Shown here: in pieces, positions 1 to 13,873 of the stretch
Layout: each line of letters opens with the position of its first letter
Numbering within the stretch: position 1 is the stretch's first letter
Assembly: GCA_023974075.1 (NCBI GenBank)
Contig: CM043789.1
Location: 31,340,040 to 31,404,039, forward strand
From: Chaenocephalus aceratus
Lineage: Eukaryota > Chordata > Actinopteri > Perciformes > Channichthyidae
Direction of reading: 5' to 3'
Length of the DNA: 64,000 nucleotides
The notes under the pieces: model-generated
What the model saw: the letters and a program-made list of their open reading frames with translations, nothing else
What the model was told of the DNA's origin: nothing
Database searches by the model: none
Translations under genes and position numbers: made by a program

Positions 1-352
1 CGTTCATACCCTCACACACATGCACACCGCAAACTCACAAAAAGGATGACTTTCTCGACAACTCACAATCCCCTGGACAATACACAGCCAGTGGGAATGC
101 TTCCCTCCCGTCTCTCTAATCCCTTCTTCTCTTACCGACCTACATCCTGGCCAGCTCAGAGTGAAAATACAGCATTGTGCAAAAGCTTAAAAGGGAGTCA
201 TAAGAAAGACAGATAGAAAGGGAGGAGATGAAGTGAAGTAAGGAAAGAGGGAGAGACATAACACAGGAGAGAAGCAAGTATTGACTTTTTACATACTTTA
301 GATTAGTATGGCTCCTTTTCACTAGCCCTGCACATGCATACAGTGCACGAAC

Positions 353-359
353 ACGCACA

Positions 360-401
<42 letters not shown>
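353..401. repeat. (AC)n microsatellite
   Basis: Alternating AC run preceded by a few CG-containing steps (acacgcacacgcgcacac). The cysteine/valine-rich reading frames across it are artefacts of the repeat. The rest of positions 1-1567 shows no recognisable exon; it is ordinary A/T-rich DNA with short CA-rich patches. Confidence 0.95.
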
Positions 402-403
<2 letters not shown>

Positions 404-1567
404 CCCTGCAGCCTGCCAAACATCTGGAGCAAAGTTAGAAAAACGCTGAATGAAAGAATCTTTAATAACACTGGATTGGTTGTGTGACTACGGCCTTTAG
501 CCAATCAAAACAGGCCTGGATGGGTTATCTGTCTCTGCGTGGTTATCGAACAGACGCTTTTATTGCCAGTCGTGTTTCATAGCCAGAGTTCAGGACCACA
601 CTGTGTGCGTGCATCTGAGAGGTCCTGCCTTCCTGCTTTGATTTGTTCTCGCTCTGTTGTCTAACCTGCCCTGTTAATCTTCACCACGTCTCTCGACACC
701 AGATGCTTTCAGGTCAAGACAAATATTTAGGGTCTCAATAGGATGGTATTAAATACTACCATAATATATAAAAACCAGGCTTCCATTGTATTCTTCTTTT
801 CAGGGTGTGTGTTTTGTTTGGCAGCGAAGGTGTGCTTTTCTGCCTCTATCACTCTGGCTAAGTGGTTGGAGGTAAAACATAACATACCAAGTGGAATAGT
901 GAGCCAAGATTAACAAAATGTGCACACTGTTTGTAGGTACTTTATTCTTCCAAAAGATGCATTGATAGGATGAGCTTATCCACAGAAAAACACTCTGGTC
1001 TTCTTCTCTTGCACTCTTTTCACGTGTCTTTTTCCCCCGTCATGTCTTTATTGTTGTATAAGAGTCTAGACTAGTAGGCTCAGGGGTCAGTTCAGCAAAT
1101 ACAGAGCTCCTCCCTTGAGCTTTTGCCTTTAGGGTAGGCTTTGTAATTGAACTCAGTTTCCCAGCCTCCCTCTGCACAACGCCTCATCAGCACAAGTCTG
1201 CACGCACGCCTAGAGGGTCCTCGGCCCTGCCCCAGAGCTGTACAGTGATCACCTGCATTAGCCACACATGTTGGCAAGCCTGCTCGCACACTATACATAT
1301 CTTATCCCTACATGCTTTAAGGGATGCTTCAATCTGAGAACATAAATAATTGTTGAAATTCTTTATCAAGCACACATGTCAAAATATACCCTGGTTCAAA
1401 CTCCTCAAATGGAAGGATTTGCTGTATGTGTCTGTATTTTGTAATGCTAAAAGTATGGCCTTTAGATTGCTAGTCTGAAAAATAGGGTTAGTCACATAAA
1501 ATAATGTATAGATGAATTGACAATGTACATTTTCAGTACAAATCTCAATGTTAGTATACTTACGGTG

Positions 1568-2029
1568 TTAGGCTGCATCTCCACGGAGACGAAAACCAAA
1601 ACCAAATTCGATATCAAAAAAGTCTTCCATCCACACGGTATCGGCTCAAGAAACATGTCCGTCCACACGAGGCCGCTAGAGTAGATATGCCGGGCCTGTA
1701 AGTGGCGCTGTACTTCCGCCACAAAATACACCAAAAGCAGCGAAGAAGACCCCCTGAGTATGGTTGCCTGGTTGCCATGGTTGCCTGGTTGCCCTTCTGT
1801 TTATTCTCCGTAGCAGTAGCTACTGACCATGCTACAGCAGTGAGCAGTAGAGATGGGGAGAGGCGGGGCTATGCTTCATCGTTATCAGGAAATTATTGTA
1901 TAGGACGTACACACGGAGCCGTTTGGCCCCCCAGAGCGTTTCGTCCGCAGATCTACCCACCTTGGGACCCGTTACCGTTTGAGGGTTCGCCGATACAACC
2001 CGTTTCGTGTCCGTGTGGATGGGGCCTTA
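1568..2029. mobile_element. Decayed TIR DNA transposon (MITE-like)
   Basis: The left end (1568-1596, containing CTCCACGGAGACGAAAAC) is an imperfect inverted copy of the right end (2001-2029, whose reverse complement begins TAAGGCCCCATCCACACGG). The interior is GC-richer than the flanks and has an open frame of 118 codons on the + strand (1702-2058) with no recognisable domain. It is non-autonomous. A clean target-site duplication was not found: TTAGTATA near 1554 and TTAGTCTA near 2027 are similar, but the left one does not abut the inverted repeat. The superfamily is therefore open; hAT-like is a guess from the style of the termini. Confidence 0.5.
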
Positions 2030-2266
2030 GTCTATCATATACATGTGGGCCTTCATAATATATTCTCATCAGAAAGCAACAGCAGTGCTGTATCACAATT
2101 CGACACAACTAAAAAGTACCTTAAAAGCGCAAGTGCAAGCTTGTCATTTATATGACGGAACAAAAGCAACACTGAGTTAACCTGAAGAGTTTTTAATTTG
2201 TATTCACTTTGAAATGCATGCAACCCACAGCCTATTGTAAATTAATTCACCTGTGTCCTTTCGCAG

Positions 2267-2632
2267 CTCAACCAGCAGGCAGATCTACGCCCGCCCGCCA
2301 CACCCAGCCATGTCGGACACAGCCTAGCGGCCAACAACGCAACGGAGCCAAGCACCCCGCACACAGACACTCCCCTCACACGCACTGTCCGCATCACACG
2401 CCTCGCACACACACACTCCGGTCCAACGGGGTCAGGAACGGGGGCCTTCATCAGCATCCTAAGCTGGGCTCCCTCCCAAGAGGGGAATCCTCCACCTCCT
2501 CGTCCTCTTCGGCGGGACCTAAACACACCAAGAAATTGCGGTCCAACCCTTCCATCACATCCCAGAGCAGCAAGAGGAGCAAGAGCAGCTCCAAGAGCAA
2601 CAGCTCTCAGATTCCCGCAGAGTCACAGGACG
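2267..2632 (+). CDS. mdfi: mdfi penultimate coding exon (MyoD family inhibitor)
   Basis: This is an internal coding exon. It follows a pyrimidine-rich acceptor (cctttcgcag, AG at 2265-2266) and ends at a GTGAGA donor (2633). The open frame runs into the intron on both sides, so the ATG at 2209 is not used as a start. The peptide is low-complexity: His/Pro/Arg-rich in the first half, then a Ser-rich stretch, then a Lys/Ser-rich segment ending KSSSKSNSSQIPAESQD. That tail matches the linker before the cysteine-rich domain of vertebrate MDFI. The exon ends in phase 1, and joining it to the next exon recreates an Asp codon, giving the family-typical D-C-C-V-H-C junction. Exons upstream are not recognised and should lie to the left. 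MDFI is known to retain myogenic bHLH factors in the cytoplasm; that role is inferred here from family membership. Confidence 0.85.
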
Positions 2633-3583
2633 GTGAGATACAGACACTGACGGGGGGGGGGCAATCAAGGTTCAACATCAAGTTTTTCATATGCCTGGTC
2701 AGAGTGAAGGATCATAATGCTATTTTCACATCTTCATTGACCCAGAAGTAGAAATCATTTACATTTCGTTTTGCAATTTGTAAGATTATTGCATGTATTA
2801 CCATTGGTGGGTTGTATTAAAAGAGCAAAAGCAGCAACCCAGAGTTCAGCTAAGTTTAACAGTATATTTCATACCCACTCAATGTAAAATCGTACTTAAT
2901 CTTTACCAACTTAAAAAGCCAAATTAAATATATTAATAAAAACCAAAGGAGTAATTTAACAAACTTTAAAATATGAAACCATATTAACCTCTGCATTCCT
3001 GTAATAAATCCACTTTTGTGTCTTTGAAACGTGAGTGGGTTAGATCCATGGCAAAGTGTGAAAAGTATGGCATTTAACATTTTCAACTGGTAACTGTTAT
3101 ATGTGGAAAAGGCCACCTTCTCATGACATTCGCTAATTAAAAAGTAGCAACTGTCATGTCTTTTACATGAGTAATACTGATACTGGGAGCTCAGAAAAGA
3201 AGAGAGGAGTTATGTGGTTGAGCAGCGAGGGCGAGGTAACTTATTACCAAGAAAGATTTTGTAAGACCAGAAATTAGTGTTTTTTAACTCCTGAATGTGG
3301 TAAGTCAGTGTGCTAATGCCACCAGGACATTGGCCATCCTTAGCCTTTAGCCTGGCACTGAAGGAAAATGTGTTCTGGTGAAGTAATTACTCCATCATGT
3401 TTAATAATTTCTGACCTATCACAGTGAACGTACTGCCAAACTACTTCTGACAACACTTTTTATATTTCTTTGCTTCATTAGCATGACATGTGACAGAAAA
3501 AATACTGACGGATTAGCATACAAACTATTGACATAAGAAAAGTAATTGGGCAATGATAAAACTCTGTCTCTCTTTCTCTGCAG
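2633..3583 (+). other. mdfi: mdfi intron between the last two coding exons
   Basis: A 951-bp A/T-rich intron with a GTGAGA donor and a strong polypyrimidine acceptor (ctctctttctctgcag, AG at 3582-3583). A G8 homopolymer sits just after the donor (about 2653). No repeat or embedded gene was recognised. Confidence 0.8.
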
Positions 3584-3837
3584 ACTGCTGTGTTCACTGT
3601 ATTCTGGCCTGCCTCTTTTGTGAATTCCTAACTCTGTGTAACATCGTGCTGGACTGTGCCACATGCGGCTCCTGTGCGGGGGACGACTCGTGTTTCTGCT
3701 GCTGCTGTGCGTCAGAGGAGTGTGGCGACTGTGAACTGCCATGTGACATGGACTGTGGCATCATCGACGCCTGCTGCGAGTCTGCAGACTGCCTGGAGAT
3801 CTGCATGGAGTGCTGCAGCCTTTGCTTTTCCTCTTGA
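3584..3837 (+). CDS. mdfi: mdfi last coding exon: I-mfa cysteine-rich domain
   Basis: The terminal coding exon encodes about 84 residues, nearly a third of them cysteine, and stops at TGA 3835-3837. It carries the conserved I-mfa domain: DCCVHCILACLFCEFLTLCN at its start, a cluster of consecutive cysteines (CFCCCC) in the middle, then DMDCGIIDACCESADCLEIC and the C-terminus CCSLCFSS. The segment NIVLDCATCGSC and the ending CFSS fit MDFI better than its paralogue MDFIC, as far as I recall the two families. In known members this domain binds bHLH myogenic factors, LEF/TCF regulators and other partners and masks their nuclear import or DNA binding. Length and reading frame look intact, with no stop or shift, so this is a functional-looking gene end. 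The antisense 144-codon frame across it is a shadow. Confidence 0.95.
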
Positions 3838-6800
3838 GGGCCCCAGCTGCCACCACGGGGGGCAAAGTAGATGTCTGCTACAAACTGCCACGGCCCAGGA
3901 GCAACTTCAACCAGTGTCTCACCAGAGCTGGGAAGCGCTAAACATCCTTGTTGCCTGTGCTCTGTGGTTAACACTCTCTTGAAGGGCCTAGTTGGCTCTT
4001 GAATTAGGTTTCGTACAAGGTTTGTCAAGCAATAACCTGCTGAGAGCAGTCAGTGGTGATTTCTCCTTTCTTTTATTGATCAAACCATGGGACAGTAGCT
4101 TCCTGCCTTTGCTGCGGCCCCTTGCTACACAACTGGATGTATGATGTAGAGGGAGTTCCAGCTCTGGTCTGGGACTGTCTGCCTGGCTGTGCAGACCGGG
4201 CCTCCGGACCCTCACAGAACAAGCTATTATCACAAAGGAGCCCCTTGTGCCGTCTGAATCAGTGGAGTTCTCCAAGCATGAAAAATGACCTCCAAAGGCA
4301 AATGAGAAAATGGCTCCATTTAACCGGATTTTAGTGTTTCTGTAGATAAGAGCAGCAGCATAATGGGAAAATGGACGCTCAGATCTCAATAGAAACATAG
4401 TCTCTCCTCCTGTCCTTGGCAAGGTCAAAGTCTTCCACTTTGATTGCATACAGTGGCCTTTGTGACACACACTCACAGACACACACACACTTAGTGGTGG
4501 ATCCACCGCTGTCTTTGTTCTTATTGCAATGTACAAAAATATAAAACGTTAATGGTGGCTTGTGGCAATACTACAGACGAATTTCTTTTGTTAATATTCA
4601 TCTCACTGTCTTATTCAGAGAACAATCACGAGTGTCGTGCATCAGTTGGAAGATGGGTCCAATTAAATGAGTACTCTAAGTGACTTTTGAGTGAACGGCT
4701 GATTGCATTCGTCATGGACACATTCTCTACTCTAACATGTGAAGGGAGAGAGTTCTTAATCAAAGGTCTCTCCTCATTTAATGTTTCACATCTTGTTTAC
4801 TTTTACATTGTTTATTTTGAGGGGCTTCGGCTGGATTCAGTGGATTCCTCATCATCTAAAAAAAGTCAAGGCTGGAAGAGGATTGGATCGCATCATCTCT
4901 TTTTCAACATGTTTAATTTGTCTTTGTCATTGTGTTATGTGAACAAATGGCCTTCGCTTAGCTTAGCTTAAGGCCTGAATTTTCTAGTAGATTCCTTGCC
5001 TTTACCAAATATCTATTAATCCTTGTTTTGTAGATTTTAGTTAAGATATTTGCATTTCTCCTCTAATGTGAAAATCACATTTCTGTGTTATCGGGTTTTG
5101 CCGGGCTCTCTATAAAGCAGACATTGCTCAACATCAAATTTAATTCCTTGAGTGAAAATCTCACGACATTATGCTAAATTAATCCATATGCTCACAGTGT
5201 GAATGGTACGCTTTGATAACAGGCCTGCACTCTCGTATGCTCAGATGCATACCTTCTCCGACTCAATACCTCTTGAGATGTCGCCCATATCTGTTGTGCA
5301 TTTTAAAATGACTTGATACAAATCTCTCTCCTCTCTTATCAAATACTGTTTGTGCAATCCTTTTTTCTTGGAAATACCAAAGACTTTTCCTCTGACTGGA
5401 CAAGTTTTTAGACACAAGGGCTGAAATATAACACTGTTGATTAAGAGTATACACTAAAGCTGCCAATCAACCTGATAACACAGAAGCAGAAAGTCAAGTT
5501 TTTGGAAATCAACAAATGCAACTTGAAAATATATTAAGACCTTTAATTTCTGTTTATAAAGGAAAGGATGTGTTTTAAATGTTGACACGTTTCAAAATCC
5601 TGGAGTGCCCTGGAAAACAATGCAATTTAAATAACAGCACAAAGAGATTTATGAAGGGAGAACTGGATTATATAATGTTGTGTATAGAAGTTATTACAAT
5701 TTTATTTGTTTGGATTAACAACATATTCCCAGTGCAGATTGTGAATATGTTGCTTCATCCAACGACGTGTTCTCTGTCACCAGTCCAACCATGTCACAAA
5801 AAGAAATATGGATGGACTTTAATAGAGATCTATGGGGATGCAAAGCTAATCCATGAGTTTCAAAGCTAAATAAAAACACTGGTTTGTTAATAGCAGAAGT
5901 CAATCATTAAAAATGATGCAGATAAATCTACAAATGTAAATCAGATTAAACTAGTTAATGATAGCATTACTGGCCTCCACTGAAGACAATGGCCTGGCTA
6001 CCCTGCCTTTTAGCCGGCAGTGTTAAACTAAACTAAAAAGTATTACTAACTGGAATATTAATAAATATTAACATATGTTTGCTACCCACTGATTCTACAG
6101 CACAAACAATAGGTCTGCTTTAGGCTTGATGATTTTTAGACAGATTATGAGTTCCTTTACAAATAATCATGATCATTATTACCAGAGATGTGACTAATCC
6201 ATTGGGAGGGGGCAGCCTTGAAGCCAATCCAGTTGGCATGTTGTTTCCTATTGCCTGTGCATAAAAACAACCTCACGCACTCTAGCTCAAGTTTCAAGAT
6301 TCTTACACAGCTCCAGCTTCTCACTGACCCCAAACTTTTATTTTAAAACCAAGGTAAATCTAGATTGCATAAATGGGAAGCTCCAAGACATGCTTTTCGG
6401 TAATCTGTTTCATTTTATTATGTTAAATTGATTTTATTTGCTTGAATTCCTGTTTGCAGCAGAGATGGAATTGGATAAAGGTCAACAGAAACCTACATGT
6501 GACAGAAAGAACCGCTTTGCAACTCTCATTTTGGCTGTAGATCTTTTAAACAAGTCGAACCCTCCTGTGAAGTTCCTGCTTTCCAAAATTAGCTTAGCCT
6601 GGGTTTTTAAAGAGCTCCTCTTGGAGTATGGCAACTCTTTGTTGTGCAGTGCATCATAAATCGTGTGAAACAATATTTTACTAAACGTCTGGGTTGAAAA
6701 ATAGTGAACACATCATTTAAGTTTTATTTAATGATGTTTGAATATGATTTTATGACTTGATCATTAAATACTTTTTAAGTCCATCCTGAAAAGTGCCTCA

Positions 6801-7787
6801 GTAATTGGTTGTGAATGGTGGCAGTCTGATGGATTGAAAACACTGGTTGGGCTGGAGATGGAGAATATGTCTGGATGTAGAGAGATGAACAAATGTCTTA
6901 CATTTCGGTCACACTCTGGATTGTAAAAATGGCTTGGGGATATGGATTTAATGTTTTAACTGTACTAGACAGATTCAAATATGTCCCCGCTCAGTCATTA
7001 CAGTAATACTTGAAGAAAACAAGTTGACTTTCAATGGTGTCCATAATCAGTATTATCAGTATTTGTGTTGGAATTACCTAACTACAAAAATGTTGAATTG
7101 TTGACTTTCCAAGATTCATTATCTTTTTATAAGATGTGATTTGGATATTGGTTTTAAAAGACTGGCCTCCTCTGGCAGTCCTCTGAAAGTTATATTAGCC
7201 TAGATTAGTTGTTACTCGACCATAGTCCACTATAATGTCATTTTGTTTACACTACACCCATTTTATGTCAATTTGAATTGCTGTCCTGGAAGTCACGTTA
7301 AAATCTCTTAGTTTATGACTGAATAAACAATGTGAACTCCAGGCTACACGTGTCATTCTTTCTTCCTTTTCACATTGGCCCCAAGCTTATGGCCTTATTG
7401 CATTACGGTTACACAAATACTTGGGCTGTACTGTAGTCTGGTATTTTAAAAAGTGTTTTTGTAGCAGAAACTAATCTAATAGAAACAAAAAATTGCTTAG
7501 TCATCACCTGGAGAGTGTTGAATTACTGAAATTCCAGATGGAGCTTAAACTGTTATTATACATTTGACCTTCTCTTCTGCACTGCTTGGCCCACTTACAA
7601 AAATATCAGGAAAGCAAAATATGTATAAAAACAGTGAAAGAATACACTGTTGCTAAGAAATTGCCATTGCTTTCTTTTGAATTCATCTCCATGTATTACA
7701 TTCACTCAAGTAAAAGAACAAAGGTTTGAACTTAACTCAACGTATCAAAAGCAATGGTTATATCACACCATTACATGATAACATACC
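3838..7787 (+). other. mdfi 3' region and downstream non-coding DNA
   Basis: After the stop codon there is about 4 kb of A/T-rich DNA without a credible coding exon. The proximal part should include the mdfi 3' UTR. AATAAA-type signals occur at several places (for example near 5868 and 7322), but the real cleavage site cannot be chosen from sequence alone. Open frames in this stretch are short and have no domain. Confidence 0.5.
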
Positions 7788-7791
7788 TTAA

Positions 7792-8154
7792 AGGTAGGAT
7801 AAGTCATTTGGGAGAAAACAGCTCGAGTGCGCTAGAATTTGAAAGTATGCAGCCGAAAAAAATCTGCCCCTTCCTTCAGACTTCCTTACAGAGCCCCAAT
7901 GACATGACCATGAGGGCACGAGATAAGTTTGCGCACAGATGGAAGGCTGACAGGCAGGTAGGCCATCCAGTTACTTTAGCCGGGACGGTGAAAATAATTG
8001 GTCGTGCTTTTTACAGCGCCACGGCTTCCACAGATGACATTTTTGTATGTATTTATTTTCAAAGCATTTCATATATTCATTGCTATCGGGATGTTAAGAG
8101 CATTCCATGGAATATAACAAAAAGTGTTTCTGAAGTGAATTACCTACACCACCT
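7792..8154. mobile_element. 363-bp MITE flanked by TTAA
   Basis: The element is bounded by TTAA at 7788-7791 and 8155-8158. Its ends are imperfect inverted repeats: the left begins AGGTAGGATAAGTCATTT and the right, reverse-complemented, begins AGGTGGTGTAGGTAATTC. TTAA duplications are typical of piggyBac and Kolobok transposons, so this is probably a non-autonomous member of one of those. The open frame over it (7754-8158) has no domain. Confidence 0.7.
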
Positions 8155-8158
8155 TTAA

Positions 8159-11100
8159 GTCTGGAGTAGAAATACTTAGTTGCATTGCAAAATTGATTAA
8201 CACCACATGTTGAACATTGAGTATGTTTTAGTATAGTTAGGAATCAAGCATTTAGCTAAAAGTAATGCATATCATGTAAAATATTTAGCTGAAATGTTCA
8301 ATTGTATGATACAAATATTCAAACAATATACGTCAATAATACTATCGAAAGAACACATTCGGATTTGAAGGGTGGTGTTGATAACGTTTTTTTGAACCCA
8401 TCCTTTAGTTCTGTGGGGGGACGTCAAACAAATTGACTTGGGAACCACAGATAAAAACAAACCAAACAACTTAAAATTCAATATAGAAGTAGGTTAAAAA
8501 ACCGACCACGTGTTACATAAAGTGTCGACCATGTGTTACATAAGGTGACCATACGGTAAAAGCAGTATAGCTTAATTTATCTCGTTTTAAACAGTGTTGT
8601 TGCTCATTTTCCTGCTGTTTTATTATTACTCATAAAAATATTTTAGCATCTGCTAATTTTCCAAAAACCCCACCAGATTAGCTGATCTCCGAGTTGAGCA
8701 GAGCGAGAGAAACGGGGGGAAAAGGGAGAAAGCAGCAACAACTGTGCTCATGCAGAACAGAGCCCTTTAATGTGTTTTTTTAAAGGCTCGCCAAAGTCGT
8801 TCAGTAGGAATGCGTGTTCAGGCCAACACATCAGTGTGTGGAGAAATGCAGGGGACTCTTACTGTTTGAGATTTTCTTCTTCCCCTGCCTTTAATCTTTT
8901 CTCCCTTTTCATTCTCTTTCCGTCTTGAGAGTGGCCAGCAGTAAGATCTGATGAAAACAATTCCTGTCTTCTGTGCTTGTGCGCATGCAGACTTGTGTGC
9001 ACACGTGTGTGATGACCACTGGGTGCGATGTTGGCCAGCCGCTGCTTCTTGTAGACTGAGTGTAGTGTTCACTAATAGGAGGGTCAGAATCTGGCTCCCA
9101 GGCGAAGTCCAGTAAAGGATTCATCCACTGTGTGTTTGTGTGTGCCATCCTTCATGAAGATACAAATTGTGTATTGCGGAGGGGGTTCAAATGACTCAGG
9201 TTAGACAGAGAGGCAACTCAAGCCCTTAGAGACACTGAGGACATATCTGGACATCTGAAACTGTTTTGCAGGAAGCCATGCTGGAGTCGACCCTCGTTTC
9301 CTTTTCCATACGCACACATTTGCAAAAACACAAACTCAAATCAAAAATGATGTACACCCCCTCCAGAAATTTCACATGCACAAAGCGGGCACAGGGGACA
9401 AGTGGCTATTGAATATTAACCATGAAATTACAAAGGCTGCATTCTAATGGAGGTGAAGAGGTCAGAAGCTGGGATGGAAATCATAAATTAATACCCCTGA
9501 CATGACAAGTCGCTCGCCCTTGGCTCCCACCAAACACAGCTCTACCCTCCTCCACTGAAGTCACAAAGACACCTATGGAAATACTCCATTTATTATTAAT
9601 GTTGGGTCAAAGGAATGCAGACACAAGAACTCATACAATATGCCTGTTACTTTTTGATGTGACCATTGTATGAGGCGACGAGTATGTAACCTCCATGTGT
9701 GGCTATATCTATAGGGATTATTTATTTAAGTGTCCTCAGGGATAATTTCAACTATTTTGCATCTTTTGCAATCCATTTAAATCAGTGCCTTTCATTTCAA
9801 CGCTTTGGCATTGTAATTTGTGATGATTATGAATAACAATTATGGTAATTATGGAGACACTAAATTACACTGCATACTTGTATCTATCAATTGTTTCAAA
9901 AACCTTGTTCTTTCACCCATCAGGTCTCAAACAATGAGTCTTCAAATAGAATAATTAGTGCTTAAGCACACTCGTAATTTATTTGATTAATTATGTTAGT
10001 GTCATGCGCATTCAAATGCCACTCCAAGATGCTAAGATGAAACAACATGTTTTACAGAAAATAAATATTTCACAAAACTCATGACTCACAAGTCTGACTT
10101 TGTGTACCAAACGCTTTGTCTCCTTTCAAGCTCTACAAATGAATTCTGTCAAAAAAAGTTCTCTTTCTAAAATACAGTTTAAGTCTTTCACAATCAACCA
10201 ACCAGAAATAATCTGCAGAGAGGGAGGACATTTTTCTGAAGTGTACAGTTCGTAAATCTTCATAAGGAGCAATGAAGCATAAAATGGACTGTTTCAATCT
10301 AACCTAAATCACGTAGCAACATCTTTTTTCTCTCAGGGAGACCATTATCTGTTTCTGCATGTGCCTGCACAAAGTCAGGCACGTAGAGTCCTTTAAAAGT
10401 TGGTTAACTATTGAATAATATAAAAGATTCAAAGTAAATTTTTGTCAAGTCTGAACCATATATAAACAGATCATCTTCAAGCACTAAACACAACATGGAT
10501 TCAAATACACGGTCAGTTTCACATAGAGACGCAACAGATTTCAGCTTTTATTCCGCAAAAAACGAGTGTTCATATAGACCTCGACACCTTCACATTCCCC
10601 ATCAACATTTAGGCTCAATTGCTCATGAACAGTTATTTAAAGACGTTGGGCCATAACTTCATTGACCAATAAAAAATACAAATGTAGTCTGAGCTGTGTA
10701 GCAGAATTCCAAGTGGTATTGAATATCCACCCTTGAAGTTTTCTTTTTTTATTCAACATTGCAGTGAAACCAACTTAACACTGGGGTTTTGGAACTATTA
10801 TTTTCTTTCAACCAGTGTTTGTTGAACAAAGTTATCACCAACAGTTGATAATAGCAAAATATCTTGTCACATCAGGTTTTGTTTTACTAAATGTCAAAGG
10901 TAGAACAGTACAAACATCTCTGCACAAACTGCAGAAACACAGACAGATGGATTGAACGAGCCAGTAAATAACTTTGGAAAACAACTAGAAACCTATAATA
11001 CCACCACTGGCTGTAAATCAGAGGGAGGAGAGCTCTATTGGTGCAGCTGTGTGAGTCAGTGGAACTAGTGCCAGTGGCTCCTTATTACAAAGAAACATAT

Positions 11101-13840
11101 TTTCTTCCTACATTAGAGGAAAAGAAATGGGTGGGGGGCAGAGACACAGAAAAAAGAAAGAAAGAAAGAACTATTATTGCAAGAGTTACATTGGCATCAA
11201 AATGTATTTACTGTAATTGTTGGAATAGTATAGTATCAATAATAATTGAGAAGACTAGCTGGAGTTCAGATAATATTTTCAGTACTGCTTTTCTGAAACC
11301 CTGAGAACAAATATTGCATTGAAATATGACTTGCAGCCATACAAATGCTAAATCAAAGTCTGCAGCAACAAATCCACTTCATCAAAGTGCATATAACCAT
11401 CTTTCATAACAGGGCACACTGTGTTCATTAGATGCTGATTACATGTTCTCCTATTTAACAGTGCACGGCAGTGTTTTACAACAAGTTCAACTGAACCAAA
11501 AATCGTGGCAAGCAGAGAAGCTTGGATCAGCAACAAAAATGTGTGTGTACTGTATTGAGTTACTGCCGCTGCAGGACTACTGAGAGAACCACAGCCCAGT
11601 GTGCTCCCATGGAATACACACTCACACGCGCACACACTAACACATACACAAGTACCACACAAGAGTTGGCAGGCCTGAGACATTTGTTTCTGCTTCGGTC
11701 TCACGGAAGCAGCAGAAGCGGCAGAGTGGTAGGCCTGAGTAGGGAGTGGGTGGAGGAGGATAGATGGCCATTTACATGTGTGAGCCTCAAAAAGTATCCC
11801 AGACCACCTGATATGCGCTTTGACGTCAGTTAGTGTGAGAGAAACGAGACCAGGAAAATCATTCTGCAGCAGCTGGAGCTTTTCTATAGTAGGGGTGCTT
11901 TGAAAAGCGAGGAAGTTTGCAAAAATATCTCATTATAGAACGGAAAAAACAGCCGCCCCTAACTCCCAATATGATCCTGGAGTTATGTTCTTATAACAAA
12001 TGTCCATGTCCAGTGCTAATACAAATCCGTTCCCTTACTTCATCCCTGCTCTGGTGAACAATGCCCATATATCTTCCTTATACCACGATGACAGATAGAT
12101 TAATCTAGCAAACTAGATCCCTCTGCTGTGAGAGCATCCGTTGGATAATTAATCACTGATGAATCGCCTGAAAGATCTCACTCTAAGGCAGTGTAAAATC
12201 ATTTGATTTAATGGCTCTGCATAGCTGCAGTGCAGCAGGCATTACCTGATCAATCTGAGGTGCTGATCTCGGGTGAGTTTGGGTCACTTCCTGCAGAAGT
12301 TGATGCAAAGACCGCCTGAGGTTTAGTTGCTTCAGTTTCAGAGCCTCAAACAAACTGAGAAATGAACAAAAGGAGAGATTTATGTACTTAGCAAGTGAGC
12401 ATTGCCTTTATATTTTGGTTTACAAATGTTAAAAAGCAGGCCTTGACCATTGAATGAAAGACACACCAGAGGACCTGGAGGGCAGAGACAGTGCAGGTAC
12501 ATTCCAACCACACTTTATCCTTGCCTCAACTTAAAGGCAGGCAAGTTGAAAAGCAAACGCAAAAATCAGTTGCATTCAAATGCTTTATCTATCCCAGCTG
12601 CTTGTGAATTTAGAATAAAGTGAGAGAAAGGCAAACAATTAAGAAAGGAGGATTGAAAATGGGAATATATAACTCCTGACAATGCTAAATTAATCCCATG
12701 TTAGCAAACACACACATCAATCAGCACAATCACAGTGTAAAGCTCCTGTGTCAGACAGGGGAGGTGCACTTAGAGCAGACACTGCCACTTAAGAGTTGAC
12801 TTTCATCTGTGTGGGTGGGCCATGCCAGATCCCCAATGCTGGCAGTACGGCAATAAAGCATTGCCCAAACGTTACCTCCAGCAGGGAGCATTGCTCCGGT
12901 TTGGCTGCCTCTTTATGCCTGTATTTTGGCCTGATGACTCAACTGAGGCCCTGTAAAAACAGTTAAACTCATAAAATTGACATTTTAATTCATTTTGATA
13001 ATGGCTAATTAATCAGTACTAATTTTCTCAGCTTGTTTTCACATTGAACCAAGAACCTTGTTGATTACCACAGCCAAATTACGTGACTAAGGCCTACCAA
13101 AGCAATAGGAATCCATTGAGGGCTATAAGCCATTACCCTTGAGGTTGTACATGTGGATACTAAAACCGGGGCGAAAAGAAAGAGTACTAAAATAGTACAT
13201 CGTGCAAAAATAACTGACTAAACTTTGCTAAAAGAAATAATAAAATAATATTATATCTCTTTTTTTAATTGAATTAAAAGTCAATGTAATCAGGAAATCA
13301 TATGTCCAAACCAACAATAAATGATTACATTTTCTACAGAGGGCACTTTGCAGCCTGTGAATACATGTAATTATCAATGACAAATATCATACTGCCTTCC
13401 AGGGACTAACTCATATTTAACAAAAAAAGACAGATGATAAAAAAAACATCTAAAAGACACCAAAGTGCAATCACTATTATTATGCTGCTAAATGAATCTG
13501 AAATGTTTTATTGAATCAACAGCAGAATTATACAGGTACAAATCCCACTGTAGAAAAGGCCCCAACGTTATAGTTATTGATATATATATATATATATATT
13601 ATTTTATTAAACAGAGTTGATACCTGTTAAATTGGGCCTTCATAGTGGGGAGGGGCTAACCCACGTGTTTTGGGTGACGTCACACATCAGAGGGTAATGT
13701 GCGTCAGTAGTTGCAGGAACGTTATGCCGTCTTAAGTTTCGTATTGTGTGCGTAAATGAACGTGAGTGTTTGTCCACAGTACTGCCTGTTATGTTGTTCT
13801 ACACTTTATTATTATTGTGATAACTTCTGTGCCGATGTGG
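8159..13840. other. Non-coding DNA, nothing recognised
   Basis: A/T-rich sequence with only short chance open frames. A (TA)n run lies at about 13580-13600. No exon with conserved coding content, no RNA gene and no clear transposon end was identified. Some A/T-rich homeodomain-like motifs (TAATTA) are scattered through it, but they are too common to call. Confidence 0.5.
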
Positions 13841-13873
13841 CTTAATGCAGAGTCTCCGTGCTCATGTGATCGG

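Noticed and set aside
1554..2036. 8-bp target duplication TTAGTATA/TTAGTCTA for the transposon at 1568-2029
   Set aside because: The left copy does not abut the inverted repeat, so the similarity may be chance.
2209..2266. ATG at 2209 as the mdfi start codon
   Set aside because: It lies upstream of a strong splice acceptor, and the peptide before the acceptor has no similarity to the family.
3594..4028. 144-codon minus-strand frame overlapping the mdfi exon
   Set aside because: Antisense shadow of the GC-rich cysteine exon; no domain or conserved content.
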